DNA of 64,000 bases from Lachnoclostridium phytofermentans ISDg (GTDB lineage Bacteria; Bacillota; Clostridia; Lachnospirales; Lachnospiraceae), in assembly GCF_000018685.1 (NCBI RefSeq), contig NC_010001.1, positions 2,558,001-2,622,000 on the forward strand. The letters run 5' to 3'. The translations under genes were made by a program, and so were the position numbers. Below the pieces are notes generated by a model. It was not told the DNA's origin. It saw nothing but the letters and a program-made list of their open reading frames with translations, and ran no database searches. Below are positions 18,711 to 27,569 of the stretch, one piece after another (the stretch's first letter is position 1; each line of letters opens with the position of its first letter).

Positions 18711-20417
18711 ATGAGAAATAAAAAATTAGTTGCGATATGTTGTGTAGGCTTACTTGCTATAAGTTTGTCAGCTTGCGGTTCGAAAGGGAAATTAAAGAAT
18801 CTCACCTTGGGAGAGGAATCTGCGGTTGAGGTATTTAATCCTCCTAACTATACATTAGATCAAAAGTTATTAGTATCAGGAAGACCAACTACAAGTGCTA
18901 CAACAAGACAGGAATTATTCGGTTTTCAGTCTGATTTAATGGTAGATGATCAGATCGTTTCAAATTATAATAGGGATGAAGTAATTGATTTTAGTGGAAA
19001 TTATACTGATATGGAAGGAATTATTACGTTCCGTGGTAATAATTTCCGTAGTAGTGCAACATTTGGTACTGCTAATATCGTAGATAAAAAATTCGATCGT
19101 TCCAAGACATGGAGTATTGATACAGGCAAATTAAAGAAAACTGTAGCAAAAGGTTATTGGCTTGGAAGCTGTTGGACTGGACAACCTCTGATTGTTCGTT
19201 GGAAAGATGAGACACGTAAAGCAATGAACCTTTATGAGGATAAAAAGAACAAAGAAGGACTTGTGGAAGTTATCTATTCCACAGCCGATGGTAACATATA
19301 CTTTATGGATTTAGATGATGGTAAACCAACAAGAGATAAGATATCTCTTGGATTCCCAATCAAAGGAACTGGAAGTTTATATCCATCTGAAGTTCCTCTT
19401 TATTTTGCAGGTGCCGGCGACTCTATGGGCGAAGACTGTGCAAGAACCTTTATCGTTGACTTAATCCAGGGCAAAGTAATTTATGAATATGGTTATGACG
19501 ATGAATTTTCTTTAAGAACTGACAATGATAAATTCCATGCATACGATTCTTCACCACTAATTGATGTTGCAACAGATACAGTAATTCAACCAGGTGAAAA
19601 TGGAATTCTTTATACAATGAAACTTAATACTAAGTATGACGGTAAAAGCGTTTCCATTAACCCAGATAAGCCCGTAAAGTGGCGTTATACTACAGATCGT
19701 AGTAGAGAAGAAGAAAACCGTTATTGGCTTGGAATGGAATCTTCTGCAGCAATTTGGAAGGGATTTTTGTATATCACAGATAATTGTGGTGACATGTTCT
19801 GTATCGATTTAAATACAATGGAAGTTGTTTGGGTACAGGATACTCTAGATGATACAAACGCATCTCCAGTATTAGAAGAAAGTGTTGAAGATGGAACTGC
19901 ATATATTTATATATCAACTTCTCTTCATTGGACAGCAAACGAAAAACATGAGGGAGATATCCCACTTATGAAAGTGAACGCTGCAACAGGAGAAATTGTT
20001 TGGAAGCGTAGTTATCCATGTACAACAGTTGCAAATGTCTCTGGTGGTGTACAAGCGACCGCTTTATTAGGAGATAAAAAGTTGTCCGACCTTGTTTACT
20101 TTGTAATTGCTAGAACTGGTGGAAAAGACTCAGGAAAATTAGTTGCACTTAATAAGTACACTGGTGAAACCGTATGGAGTGTTGATATGACAAATTACGG
20201 TTGGTCTAGCCCAATTGCACTGTATGATAAAGATGATAACGGATATGTGATCCTTTGTGATTCTACAGGAAATATGTATATGGTAGATGGATTATCAGGA
20301 GAATTGTACGATACAATTAATTTAGGTAAAATAATTGAGGCTTCTCCTGCTGCCTTTGATAATACAATCGTTGTTGGTACCAAGGGACAAAAAATATACG
20401 GTATTACTGTAAAATAA
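18711..20417 (+). CDS. PQQ-like beta-propeller lipoprotein
   Basis: A 568-residue exported lipoprotein. The signal peptide ends in the lipobox LSAC (Cys at about 22), then about 80 residues lead into a PQQ/WD40-like propeller with repeats such as GNIYFMDLDDG, GDMFCIDLNTMEVVW, GEIVWKRSYPC and GKLVALNKYTGETVWS. It should sit on the outer face of the membrane and act in binding or scaffolding; the ligand is unknown. It is the best-preserved of three related copies. GAGG lies before the ATG. The metallophosphoesterase gene starts 40 bp downstream and may be in the same transcript. Confidence 0.88.
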   Translation: MRNKKLVAICCVGLLAISLSACGSKGKLKNLTLGEESAVEVFNPPNYTLDQKLLVSGRPTTSATTRQELFGFQSDLMVDDQIVSNYNRDEVIDFSGNYTDMEGIITFRGNNFRSSATFGTANIVDKKFDRSKTWSIDTGKLKKTVAKGYWLGSCWTGQPLIVRWKDETRKAMNLYEDKKNKEGLVEVIYSTADGNIYFMDLDDGKPTRDKISLGFPIKGTGSLYPSEVPLYFAGAGDSMGEDCARTFIVDLIQGKVIYEYGYDDEFSLRTDNDKFHAYDSSPLIDVATDTVIQPGENGILYTMKLNTKYDGKSVSINPDKPVKWRYTTDRSREEENRYWLGMESSAAIWKGFLYITDNCGDMFCIDLNTMEVVWVQDTLDDTNASPVLEESVEDGTAYIYISTSLHWTANEKHEGDIPLMKVNAATGEIVWKRSYPCTTVANVSGGVQATALLGDKKLSDLVYFVIARTGGKDSGKLVALNKYTGETVWSVDMTNYGWSSPIALYDKDDNGYVILCDSTGNMYMVDGLSGELYDTINLGKIIEASPAAFDNTIVVGTKGQKIYGITVK

Positions 20418-20456
20418 ATATCACATAAAAGGTAAAAAGGGTAAGAGGTAGTAATA

Positions 20457-21296
20457 TTGCGATTTATAAAAAGACTTATTATTGGTTTCGTAATGGTTAT
20501 CATATTAGGGATTTGTCTCTATTGTTACGCGAGACTGATTGAACCCAATATGCTACTAAAAAAGAGTTATTCAGTAACAGTACCGAAAGATGTTAAGGAA
20601 TTAAAAATTGTATTTTTTACAGATACCCATTTTGGTAAGTATTATCCTCAGGAAAAGATAACAAGACTAGTAGATTTTATAAACGAACAAAAACCAGATG
20701 TAGTTATCTTTGGCGGAGACTTAATCGATAGTTACAATAGAGACCAAGAGTTAGTAAATATTGAGGAATTAAGTAAAAGCTTAAAGAAAATAAAGGCATC
20801 CTATGGAAAAATCGCAGTCTATGGCAATCATGATTATGGCGGGGGAGCAGAACCAATTTATGAGAAAGTTATGACAGATGGTGGATTTAAGATATTAAGA
20901 GATAGTGAATTAACTTTATCCGATTTAAATTTATCCATTATAGGTTATGATGATTACTTGTTAGGTAGTGTGGATCCTAATCGCTATCAGTTACCAGATG
21001 CACCATTTCGTATTGTTGTCACACATGAACCGGATGTAATAGATAATATTAAAGCAAATGGATCCTTACTTGTACTTGCAGGTCACTCTCATGGTGGACA
21101 GGTGACTATACCATTCATGAAAGGGGTATTACGTCCAGGCGCAGAAAAATACATTAAGGGACAATATGACTTAAAGGAAACAATTACTGGATGCGATGCT
21201 ACTATGATTGTTAGTGAAGGTATCGGTATGACATTAAAACCGTTTCGTTTTTTAAATCCTCCTAACATTGTTGTAGTCTCTTTAAAACACAAATGA
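20457..21296 (+). CDS. membrane-anchored metallophosphoesterase (YkuE-like)
   Basis: A 279-residue protein with one N-terminal membrane anchor (about 7-25) and an extracellular calcineurin-like phosphoesterase domain. Metal-binding motifs appear in order: DTHFG, GGDLID, GNHDYG, VTHEPD and GHSHGG. Family members hydrolyse phosphodiesters or phosphomonoesters, some acting on cell-envelope lipids. The start codon is TTG, with AGAGG eight bases upstream. It probably shares a transcript with the preceding lipoprotein gene. Confidence 0.88.
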   Translation: MRFIKRLIIGFVMVIILGICLYCYARLIEPNMLLKKSYSVTVPKDVKELKIVFFTDTHFGKYYPQEKITRLVDFINEQKPDVVIFGGDLIDSYNRDQELVNIEELSKSLKKIKASYGKIAVYGNHDYGGGAEPIYEKVMTDGGFKILRDSELTLSDLNLSIIGYDDYLLGSVDPNRYQLPDAPFRIVVTHEPDVIDNIKANGSLLVLAGHSHGGQVTIPFMKGVLRPGAEKYIKGQYDLKETITGCDATMIVSEGIGMTLKPFRFLNPPNIVVVSLKHK

Positions 21297-21304
21297 TAAA
21301 TAGG

Positions 21305-21340
21305 CAGTCTCAAGAAGTTTCACTTTTTGAGGCTGTTTTT
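21305..21340 (+). terminator. intrinsic terminator after the metallophosphoesterase
   Basis: CAGTCTCAA pairs with TTGAGGCTG and is followed by five T. Confidence 0.75.
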
Positions 21341-21347
21341 ATAACAA

Positions 21348-21385
21348 GAAAAGAACACTTTTCGAGCTTTTCCTTTATGATTATG
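21348..21385 (+). repeat. dispersed hairpin element, copy 4
   Basis: GAAAAG and CTTTTC pair around ACACTTTTCGAG, followed by CTTTATGATTATG. It sits directly after the terminator. Confidence 0.6.
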
Positions 21386-21501
21386 TTTCCCTAGCTTTAT
21401 AATTGGGTGCAGCAAAAAGCTTTTCACCTATTGTTTACGATACATTCACCGATATTAGAACTAGAACGAATTAAAAGTGTACAGTTTTATTGTGTATCAT
21501 T

Positions 21502-21875
21502 TCTGGCGGTGTTCAAGCAACCGCTTTACTTGGTGATCAAAAGTTAGAAGCACTTGTTTACTTTGTAATTGCTAGAACCGGTGGAAAAGATTCTTGAAAA
21601 TTAGTTGCACTTAATAAGTACACTGGTGAAACCGTATGGAGTGTTGATGTGGCAAATTACGGTTGGTCTAGCCCGATTGCTCTATATGATAAAGACGGGA
21701 ATGGATATGTAATTCTTTGTGATTCCACAGGAAATATGTATATGGTAGATGGAGTGTCGGGAGAATTATACGATACGATTAATTTAGGTAAAATGAGGCT
21801 TCCCCAGCAGCCTTTAATAATTCAATCGTGGTTGGAACAAAGGGACAAAAAATATATGGTATTACCGTAAAATAG
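21502..21875 (+). pseudogene. decayed C-terminal fragment of a third PQQ-like propeller gene
   Basis: This stretch matches the last 120 or so codons of the two upstream propeller genes. It has an in-frame stop where the others read DSGKL (TCT TGA) and a small deletion near 21790 that shifts the frame before the final GTKGQKIYGITVK. It is joined directly to a copy of the gene family's leader (about 21410-21500), so most of the coding region was deleted. A stretch from 21649 is open in frame but is only part of this remnant. Confidence 0.85.
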
Positions 21876-21996
21876 ATACCTATTTGGAAAGTATTATCCG
21901 CAGAAAAAGGTAGATTAATGATGTCCGTTCAAGTTGAACTTTTACATAAATAAGATGTTCAGCTACCACAGCTATTTAGAGATAATGTAGTGTTTT

Positions 21997-22041
21997 AAGG
22001 AGCAGTCCAAAAGGGATTATTACCTTTTAGACTGCTCCTTT
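21997..22041. terminator. bidirectional terminator
   Basis: AAGGAGCAGTCCAAAAGG pairs with CCTTTTAGACTGCTCCTT around eight bases, with A and T runs on the two sides. It serves the convergent oxidoreductase gene and the plus-strand remnants. Confidence 0.85.
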
Positions 22042-22112
22042 AATGTGGTTTGATTGCAGAGAATAAATTTAATTGAATTCAATTAGCCTATTCCGATATA
22101 CAGGTAAGAGAT

Positions 22113-23177
22113 TTAATTCCATGGTTGTACTTTAGTCTGAATTGGAATATTAGGTTGCTTTAGGGCTTCTTGCATAAGGATAAAGAAATAAGTATCTTGG
22201 CATCCTTCTGCAAAAGAATAAAAGTCTTTTCCAGTTATTATATATTCATGCATACCTAATAAACAATTTACCATGGCAATTTCATCATCTGTGAATCTAG
22301 CATGGTATAAAGGATTGGTGTACAGGCATTCATTACCTAAGTTTATAGAATAAGTTGACAAAGTATTAATATCCTCTGTAATTTCAAAAGTCTGTACTAA
22401 TGGATGGTTGTCACTAGTCAGTGAACGAACCGTGAGGTCATCTATTTCACCTCTAACCCCTTGAATATTTAAATGGCGAGTACGAATTTTAGAGCGGTAT
22501 TGTACGTCCGAAGTAAAATCATAGTATGCTATCTTACCACTTTCAAATTCAAAAGTGTAACGTGCACGATTAACTGAAATAATGTCACCATCTGTTCGTA
22601 TTCCGTATCTAGAATCCGTTACTGTTACAGGAAATTTATAGTTTTTTCCATAAATTTGTGCTGTTTCAAAGCCTACATTTAATAATTTACGCATTAGACT
22701 TACACCATGATAATCATGAGCCCAGGATATATTTAGATTACTTACTTCACCTAAAATATTCTTCTCAAGCACTTTTAACTTAGCTTGATACATTGGATGA
22801 AGAAAATATTGTTCGGCTATTTGAATTTTAGTATTATTAGCTTTAACATTATCCCACAATCTTATAAGAACATCATATTCTACAGCCGGAGGGGTTTCCA
22901 CTAGCATAGGAATGTCATAGGGAATGAGTTTTGTTATCATGTCAGCATTTGCGTCCCTACCAATAGCAATTACTACGAAATCAGGCTTTGTTGATAAACA
23001 ATCTTTAATCGTTAAAGAAGTAGGTATATTATAAATCTTGGAAAATTCCGATGCTTTTTCAGGGTTACGAAATAGAACAGATGTAATTTCGAATTGGTCA
23101 GGCAAAGCTAGACCAACCCTTAAAAATGCCATGGCACGGTATCCGTTACCAATAATTGCGTATTTAATTTTACTCAT
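22113..23177 (-). CDS. Gfo/Idh/MocA-family oxidoreductase
   Basis: A 354-residue NAD(P)-dependent sugar or polyol dehydrogenase-like protein. The N-terminal Rossmann motif is YAIIGNGYRA, and the region PMLVETPPAVEYD corresponds to the conserved EKP segment, with the lysine replaced (ETPP). The usual catalytic lysine is therefore missing, so activity may differ from typical members. A C-terminal alpha/beta substrate domain follows. ATG 23177 is preferred because GGAGG sits at the right distance; an in-frame ATG four codons upstream overlaps that site. Single gene, divergent from the following array. Confidence 0.85.
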   Translation of the reverse strand: MSKIKYAIIGNGYRAMAFLRVGLALPDQFEITSVLFRNPEKASEFSKIYNIPTSLTIKDCLSTKPDFVVIAIGRDANADMITKLIPYDIPMLVETPPAVEYDVLIRLWDNVKANNTKIQIAEQYFLHPMYQAKLKVLEKNILGEVSNLNISWAHDYHGVSLMRKLLNVGFETAQIYGKNYKFPVTVTDSRYGIRTDGDIISVNRARYTFEFESGKIAYYDFTSDVQYRSKIRTRHLNIQGVRGEIDDLTVRSLTSDNHPLVQTFEITEDINTLSTYSINLGNECLYTNPLYHARFTDDEIAMVNCLLGMHEYIITGKDFYSFAEGCQDTYFFILMQEALKQPNIPIQTKVQPWN

Positions 23178-23266
23178 TTTAACCTCCACATTTGAATTCC
23201 TTTGAATGTCTTATGTTTATATTCTATAGTCGCCTCTATACTAACACAATATTTGTGAAAAATAAA

Positions 23267-23453
23267 TACACTATTCTGTTATGTATAGAATGAAAATCTA
23301 TTCGCGCTGAGCAATGGTAGGAAAAATCAACTTATGAAAGTACCACATAATAACAGACTTCTCTATCAAGATGTAACAAATAAGTATCAATATTATATGC
23401 TAAAGAATGGAAAAGGATCTAAATTAAATTTTACGTCAAATAATGAGAACTAA
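23267..23453 (+). pseudogene. deletion remnant of the membrane-propeller family
   Basis: The first part matches the segment that encodes YYVQDENLFVQSNGRKNQLIKVP in the downstream genes (with an in-frame TGA), then jumps at about 23348 to the final coding segment (RLLYQDV to the stop). About 700 bp of the middle are missing. It marks the left edge of the tandem array. Confidence 0.85.
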
Positions 23454-23718
23454 ATTTTGGATAGAAGAGGAAATAATGAATTTTTGAATTCTTTCATTTT
23501 GGTATTAAAAAACTTAGCTTGTATTGTACTATGTCATGAATTAATTTACCAAAGCATAGTCCTATGGTATAATATGACTATCATGTAAATTTATAGTATA
23601 TTGTGGATTTGATTAAACAAATTCAAAATTTATATATAAAATTGATGATAGCAATGCTTCGCTTGAAAAAGACTTTCATAAAATAAATCATCAAGCCTAG
23701 ATAAAATCAATAAAAAAT

Positions 23719-23758
23719 GATAAAGCGCTCTTCGCCAACCTTTCTTTGTCATGAATTA
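23719..23758 (+). repeat. dispersed hairpin element, copy 5
   Basis: AAAGCGCTCTTCGCCAACCT then TTCTTTGTCATGAATTA; just before the first intact array gene. Confidence 0.7.
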
Positions 23759-23835
23759 GCTTTCCTAGAAAGTTTTGGAACGCCGTAACTACAAATTTAG
23801 GATGCACATTAGGCGGCGCAGAAATGAGGTAACAG

Positions 23836-25587
23836 ATGGAAAAGCCTTACTGTGATGAACCAGAGAATCCTATAAAAATTGAAATACCGGAGTTAGTTGT
23901 TGAATGGCAGGAGAGTGAGATTACATACGAATCTAATACCTTAGATTTGTATGTCGATCCTGAACAGATTCCTAATAATTTCATTCCCTTGGTAAAGTTT
24001 TATAAATGGAAAAAAGATGGTGTACATATAACGATTATAGGAATAATCCTAAGTATTTTCTTAATGTTAGGATTTCTTTGGTATGATATTTATGAGCCAT
24101 TGAAATCAAAATCCGTTTTGAATTCTTTGGAAAATATATATTCGTACAGAATCAAAAAAGATAATAATTCAGTTTGCATTATCTTAGATGAAGATGCTAA
24201 CGTATTATATGAAAAAATAGCAAATGAGAACTCTACCTATCAAGATGATATTCTTAGTCAAAAAATCTATTGGTATTTAACAGAAAATAATAAATTATTT
24301 TATCTAACCAGCAAAGGCAGCCAAATGGTTACTGATAACGTAATTGAGTTCCTTCCCTCTAGCGATGGTTTAAAAGTATATTATATTGTTAATCAAGATG
24401 ACAGTTCTTCTCTGTATGAATATAAACTTGAAAGCGGTACTTCCATACTAATTGACAATAATGTTGTAGAAAGAGATTTTTGTATATCACCTGATAGTAA
24501 AGTGTTAGCATATCAGAGGAAAACGACAGAGGATAATGTTACAGAAACTTATTTTTATAGCCAAGGTAAGAAACAGCTAAAAGCAACTAATGTGATTCCT
24601 GTTGCCTTATCCAACGAGGGGGCACTATTCTATTATGTACAGAATGAAAATCTTTTCGTGCAGAGCGATGGAGTTGAAAATCAGCTTATAAAAGTACCAA
24701 ATAATGATTTGTCTAATTTAGAACTTTTTTTTAATCAGAACCATACAGAGTTACAATATACAGAATATCAATATCCGAATAATATATATCCTAATTATAT
24801 ATATCCGAATTATAAATATCTCATAAATAAATTTTTAGCAGCACAATCTCCACTCAATCGAGATTGGTATATATCAACGAATGGAAAAACCGGAGTAAAA
24901 CTTAAAGAATACGAAATATTTGATATTTCATTGTATCTAAAGTATGGAGGATATATTAATCACTGGTATAATCATACTTACACATCTAATATCACTCATT
25001 TGACTGAAATACTAACATTTACGAAAAGTTTAAAATGTCGTGAATTGCTTGATACTACGCTATACTACAGCTATGGATTAATTTCGGATAACAAATTATT
25101 TTGTCTGGCTGATGGCTCTGTATATTTTATGGAATATCAAGCAGATAACCCCGACAAAATTATAAAAATTAGTGAAGACCTATGCGTTAAACAATTAGTA
25201 ACTTCGGTAGACAATAGCTTTTGTTATATGCTTACTGTAGAAGGTAATTTATATCAATATGATCTAAACGGTAACCTCAAATGGCGTTTGGATCATGTAG
25301 CTGAAATAATTCAAATCTATTTGCGAGGTAAAGAAGAGTTTTGCTTCGCTAGAATAAATCCTCAGGGTCCTGATCTAAGCTCAGTATCAATTTACCAGTT
25401 ATGTTACCGAAAAGATGACAATACTATCGTTAATGTAGAGGGAGCAGGCTATATAAAAATTGAAAATTCGCAAGGTCGACTTCAAGACAGACTTCTCTAT
25501 CGCGATGCAATGGATGATAATCAATATTATATGCTAAAGAATGGGAAGGGTATCAAAGTAAATTTTCCGTTAAGTAGCGAGAACTAA
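23836..25587 (+). CDS. single-pass membrane protein with propeller-like exterior, array copy 1
   Basis: A 583-residue protein of a family I cannot name. An acidic cytoplasmic stretch (1-60) contains the array-wide motif IKIEIPEL.VEW; one membrane helix follows (about 64-85); the rest, about 490 residues, is exterior with recurring beta-strand units such as KLFYLTSKGSQMV, GLKVYYIVNQDDSSSLYEY, DFCISPDSKVLAYQ and GNLYQYDLNGNLKW. These resemble TolB/WD40-like blades. This copy carries extra Tyr/Asn-rich repeats (NIYPNYIYPNY) absent from the others. TGAGG lies before the ATG. Function is unknown; a surface or sensor role is inference. Confidence 0.8.
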   Translation: MEKPYCDEPENPIKIEIPELVVEWQESEITYESNTLDLYVDPEQIPNNFIPLVKFYKWKKDGVHITIIGIILSIFLMLGFLWYDIYEPLKSKSVLNSLENIYSYRIKKDNNSVCIILDEDANVLYEKIANENSTYQDDILSQKIYWYLTENNKLFYLTSKGSQMVTDNVIEFLPSSDGLKVYYIVNQDDSSSLYEYKLESGTSILIDNNVVERDFCISPDSKVLAYQRKTTEDNVTETYFYSQGKKQLKATNVIPVALSNEGALFYYVQNENLFVQSDGVENQLIKVPNNDLSNLELFFNQNHTELQYTEYQYPNNIYPNYIYPNYKYLINKFLAAQSPLNRDWYISTNGKTGVKLKEYEIFDISLYLKYGGYINHWYNHTYTSNITHLTEILTFTKSLKCRELLDTTLYYSYGLISDNKLFCLADGSVYFMEYQADNPDKIIKISEDLCVKQLVTSVDNSFCYMLTVEGNLYQYDLNGNLKWRLDHVAEIIQIYLRGKEEFCFARINPQGPDLSSVSIYQLCYRKDDNTIVNVEGAGYIKIENSQGRLQDRLLYRDAMDDNQYYMLKNGKGIKVNFPLSSEN

Positions 25588-25622
25588 TTTTAAAAATAGA
25601 AGAAGCAATTATGGAACTTATC

Positions 25623-25663
25623 AAAAAGCACACTACACTTTCTCTTCCTTGTCATAAATTAAG
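25623..25663 (+). repeat. dispersed hairpin element, copy 6
   Basis: AAAGCACACTACACTTTCTC then TTCCTTGTCATAAATTAAG, between array copies 1 and 2. Confidence 0.6.
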
Positions 25664-25740
25664 TTTTCCTGACAAGTTTGAGACATCGCTGCAGCCACAA
25701 CTTAAGGTACACAAAGTGCTGCGCAGAAATGAGGTAATGG

Positions 25741-27411
25741 ATGGAAAAACCTAACTGTAATGATTCTGAGATTCCAATAAAAATCGAAATACCGGAGTTA
25801 GTTGTTGAATGGCAGGAGAGTGATATTACCGAGAATTCCGAATCTAACCCCTCTGATTTTTTTATTGATCCTGAACAGATACCTAATAATTTTATCGCTT
25901 TGATAAAGTTTCAGATATGGAAAAGATATAATATACATATAACCATCGCAGGGATATTCATAAGTATATTCATAATGATAGGACTTCTTTGGTATGATAT
26001 TTATGGACCTTTGAAATCGAGGTCAGTTTTTGATACGAATACTTGGGAAAATATTTATCCATACTGGATTCAAAAAGATAATAAATTTGTTTACCTTATC
26101 TTAGATGAAGATGCTAATGTAATATATGAAATAGATGCACATGAGAAACTTCCTTATCAAGAACCTTTACTAAATCAAAAAATCTTTTGGTATTTAACAG
26201 AAGATAACAAATTATTCTATCTGACCAGCAAAGGCAGCCAAATGGTTGCTGATAATGTTATTGAGTTCCTTCCCTCTAAAGATGGTTTAAAAGTATATTA
26301 CATTGTTAAACAAAATGACAATTCATCTCTGTATGAATACAAGCTTGAGGGAGATTCTTCCGCAATAATTGACTATAATGTTGTGGAAAGAGATTTTTGT
26401 ATTTCCCCAGATAGTAACATGGTAGCATATCAAAAGCTAAGAACCGATGATAATGTTACAGAAACTTATTTTTACACTGAAGGTAAGAAACAGCTTAAAG
26501 CAACTAATGTAATACCGGTCTCCTTATCCAATGAGGGGACACTATTTTATTATGTACAGGATGAAAATCTATTCGTGCAGAGCAATGGTAGAAAAAATCA
26601 GCTTATAAAAGTGCCAAATAATAATTTATCAAATTTAGTACTTTTTTTTAATCAAAACCATACAGAATTGCAATATTCAGCAATACCAAATTCAATTGAT
26701 ACTAATTGGTATCAAACAAGCAATGGTAATTCTGGAGTAAAGCTTAAAGCGTACGAAATATTTAGATATTTATTATATCAAAAATTCGGAATTTATTGTA
26801 ATAATTGGAATGTCATGCTTACATTTAACATCCCTCATTTGTCTGAAATAAAAACATTTACGAAAGACTTTACATATCGTGCTTGGCTTGATAATACGAA
26901 AAACTACACCTATGGATTAATTTCGAATAACAAATTATTTTGCTTGGCTGATAGGGATGTATATTTTATGGAATATCATCCAGATAGATCCGGCAATATT
27001 ATTAAAATTAGTGAAGACCTATCCGTTAAACAATTAGTATCTTCAGTCGATAATAGCTTTTGTTATTTACTTACAGAAGAAGGAGATTTATATCAATATG
27101 TAAACGGTAATCTCAAATGGTGTTTAGATCATGTAGCTCAAATAATTCAAATCTATTGGGATGGTGAAGAAGAGTTTTGCTTCGCTAGAATAAATCCTCA
27201 GGGTCCTGATTTAAGCTCAGAATTGATTTACCAGTTATGTTACCGAAAAAAAGACAATACTATCATAAATGTTGAGGGAGCAGACTATGCGAAAGTTGTA
27301 AGTTCTTCATACAGACTTCTATATCGAGATGTAATGGATAATAATCAGTATTATCTGCTTAAGAATGGGAAGGGTATCAAAGTAAATTTTCCGTCAAATA
27401 GCGAGAATTAA
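25741..27411 (+). CDS. single-pass membrane protein with propeller-like exterior, array copy 2
   Basis: A 556-residue paralogue of the gene at 23836 with the same plan: IKIEIPEL motif in the acidic N-terminus, one membrane helix (about 66-88), and a propeller-like exterior. It ends with the shared LLKNGKGIKVNFP. Compared with copy 1 it lacks the Tyr/Asn-rich insertion and the first half is most similar, which fits recent duplication. The upstream leader, including the hairpin element and the ATGAGGTAATGG ribosome site, is duplicated as well. Each copy could be transcribed on its own; no terminators are visible between them. Confidence 0.8.
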   Translation: MEKPNCNDSEIPIKIEIPELVVEWQESDITENSESNPSDFFIDPEQIPNNFIALIKFQIWKRYNIHITIAGIFISIFIMIGLLWYDIYGPLKSRSVFDTNTWENIYPYWIQKDNKFVYLILDEDANVIYEIDAHEKLPYQEPLLNQKIFWYLTEDNKLFYLTSKGSQMVADNVIEFLPSKDGLKVYYIVKQNDNSSLYEYKLEGDSSAIIDYNVVERDFCISPDSNMVAYQKLRTDDNVTETYFYTEGKKQLKATNVIPVSLSNEGTLFYYVQDENLFVQSNGRKNQLIKVPNNNLSNLVLFFNQNHTELQYSAIPNSIDTNWYQTSNGNSGVKLKAYEIFRYLLYQKFGIYCNNWNVMLTFNIPHLSEIKTFTKDFTYRAWLDNTKNYTYGLISNNKLFCLADRDVYFMEYHPDRSGNIIKISEDLSVKQLVSSVDNSFCYLLTEEGDLYQYVNGNLKWCLDHVAQIIQIYWDGEEEFCFARINPQGPDLSSELIYQLCYRKKDNTIINVEGADYAKVVSSSYRLLYRDVMDNNQYYLLKNGKGIKVNFPSNSEN

Positions 27412-27451
27412 ATTATTATTATAGATTATTAAACCTAAATACAAAATGATT

Positions 27452-27494
27452 AAAAACAGCACGCTACACGTACTTCTCCTTATCATGAATTAAG
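27452..27494 (+). repeat. dispersed hairpin element, copy 7
   Basis: AACAGCACGCTACACGTACT then TCTCCTTATCATGAATTAAG, between array copies 2 and 3. Confidence 0.6.
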
Positions 27495-27569
27495 TTTACC
27501 TGACAAGTTTGAGGCTATACTGTAACACAAACTTAAGGTACGAAAATGGCGACGCAGAAATGAGGACAG

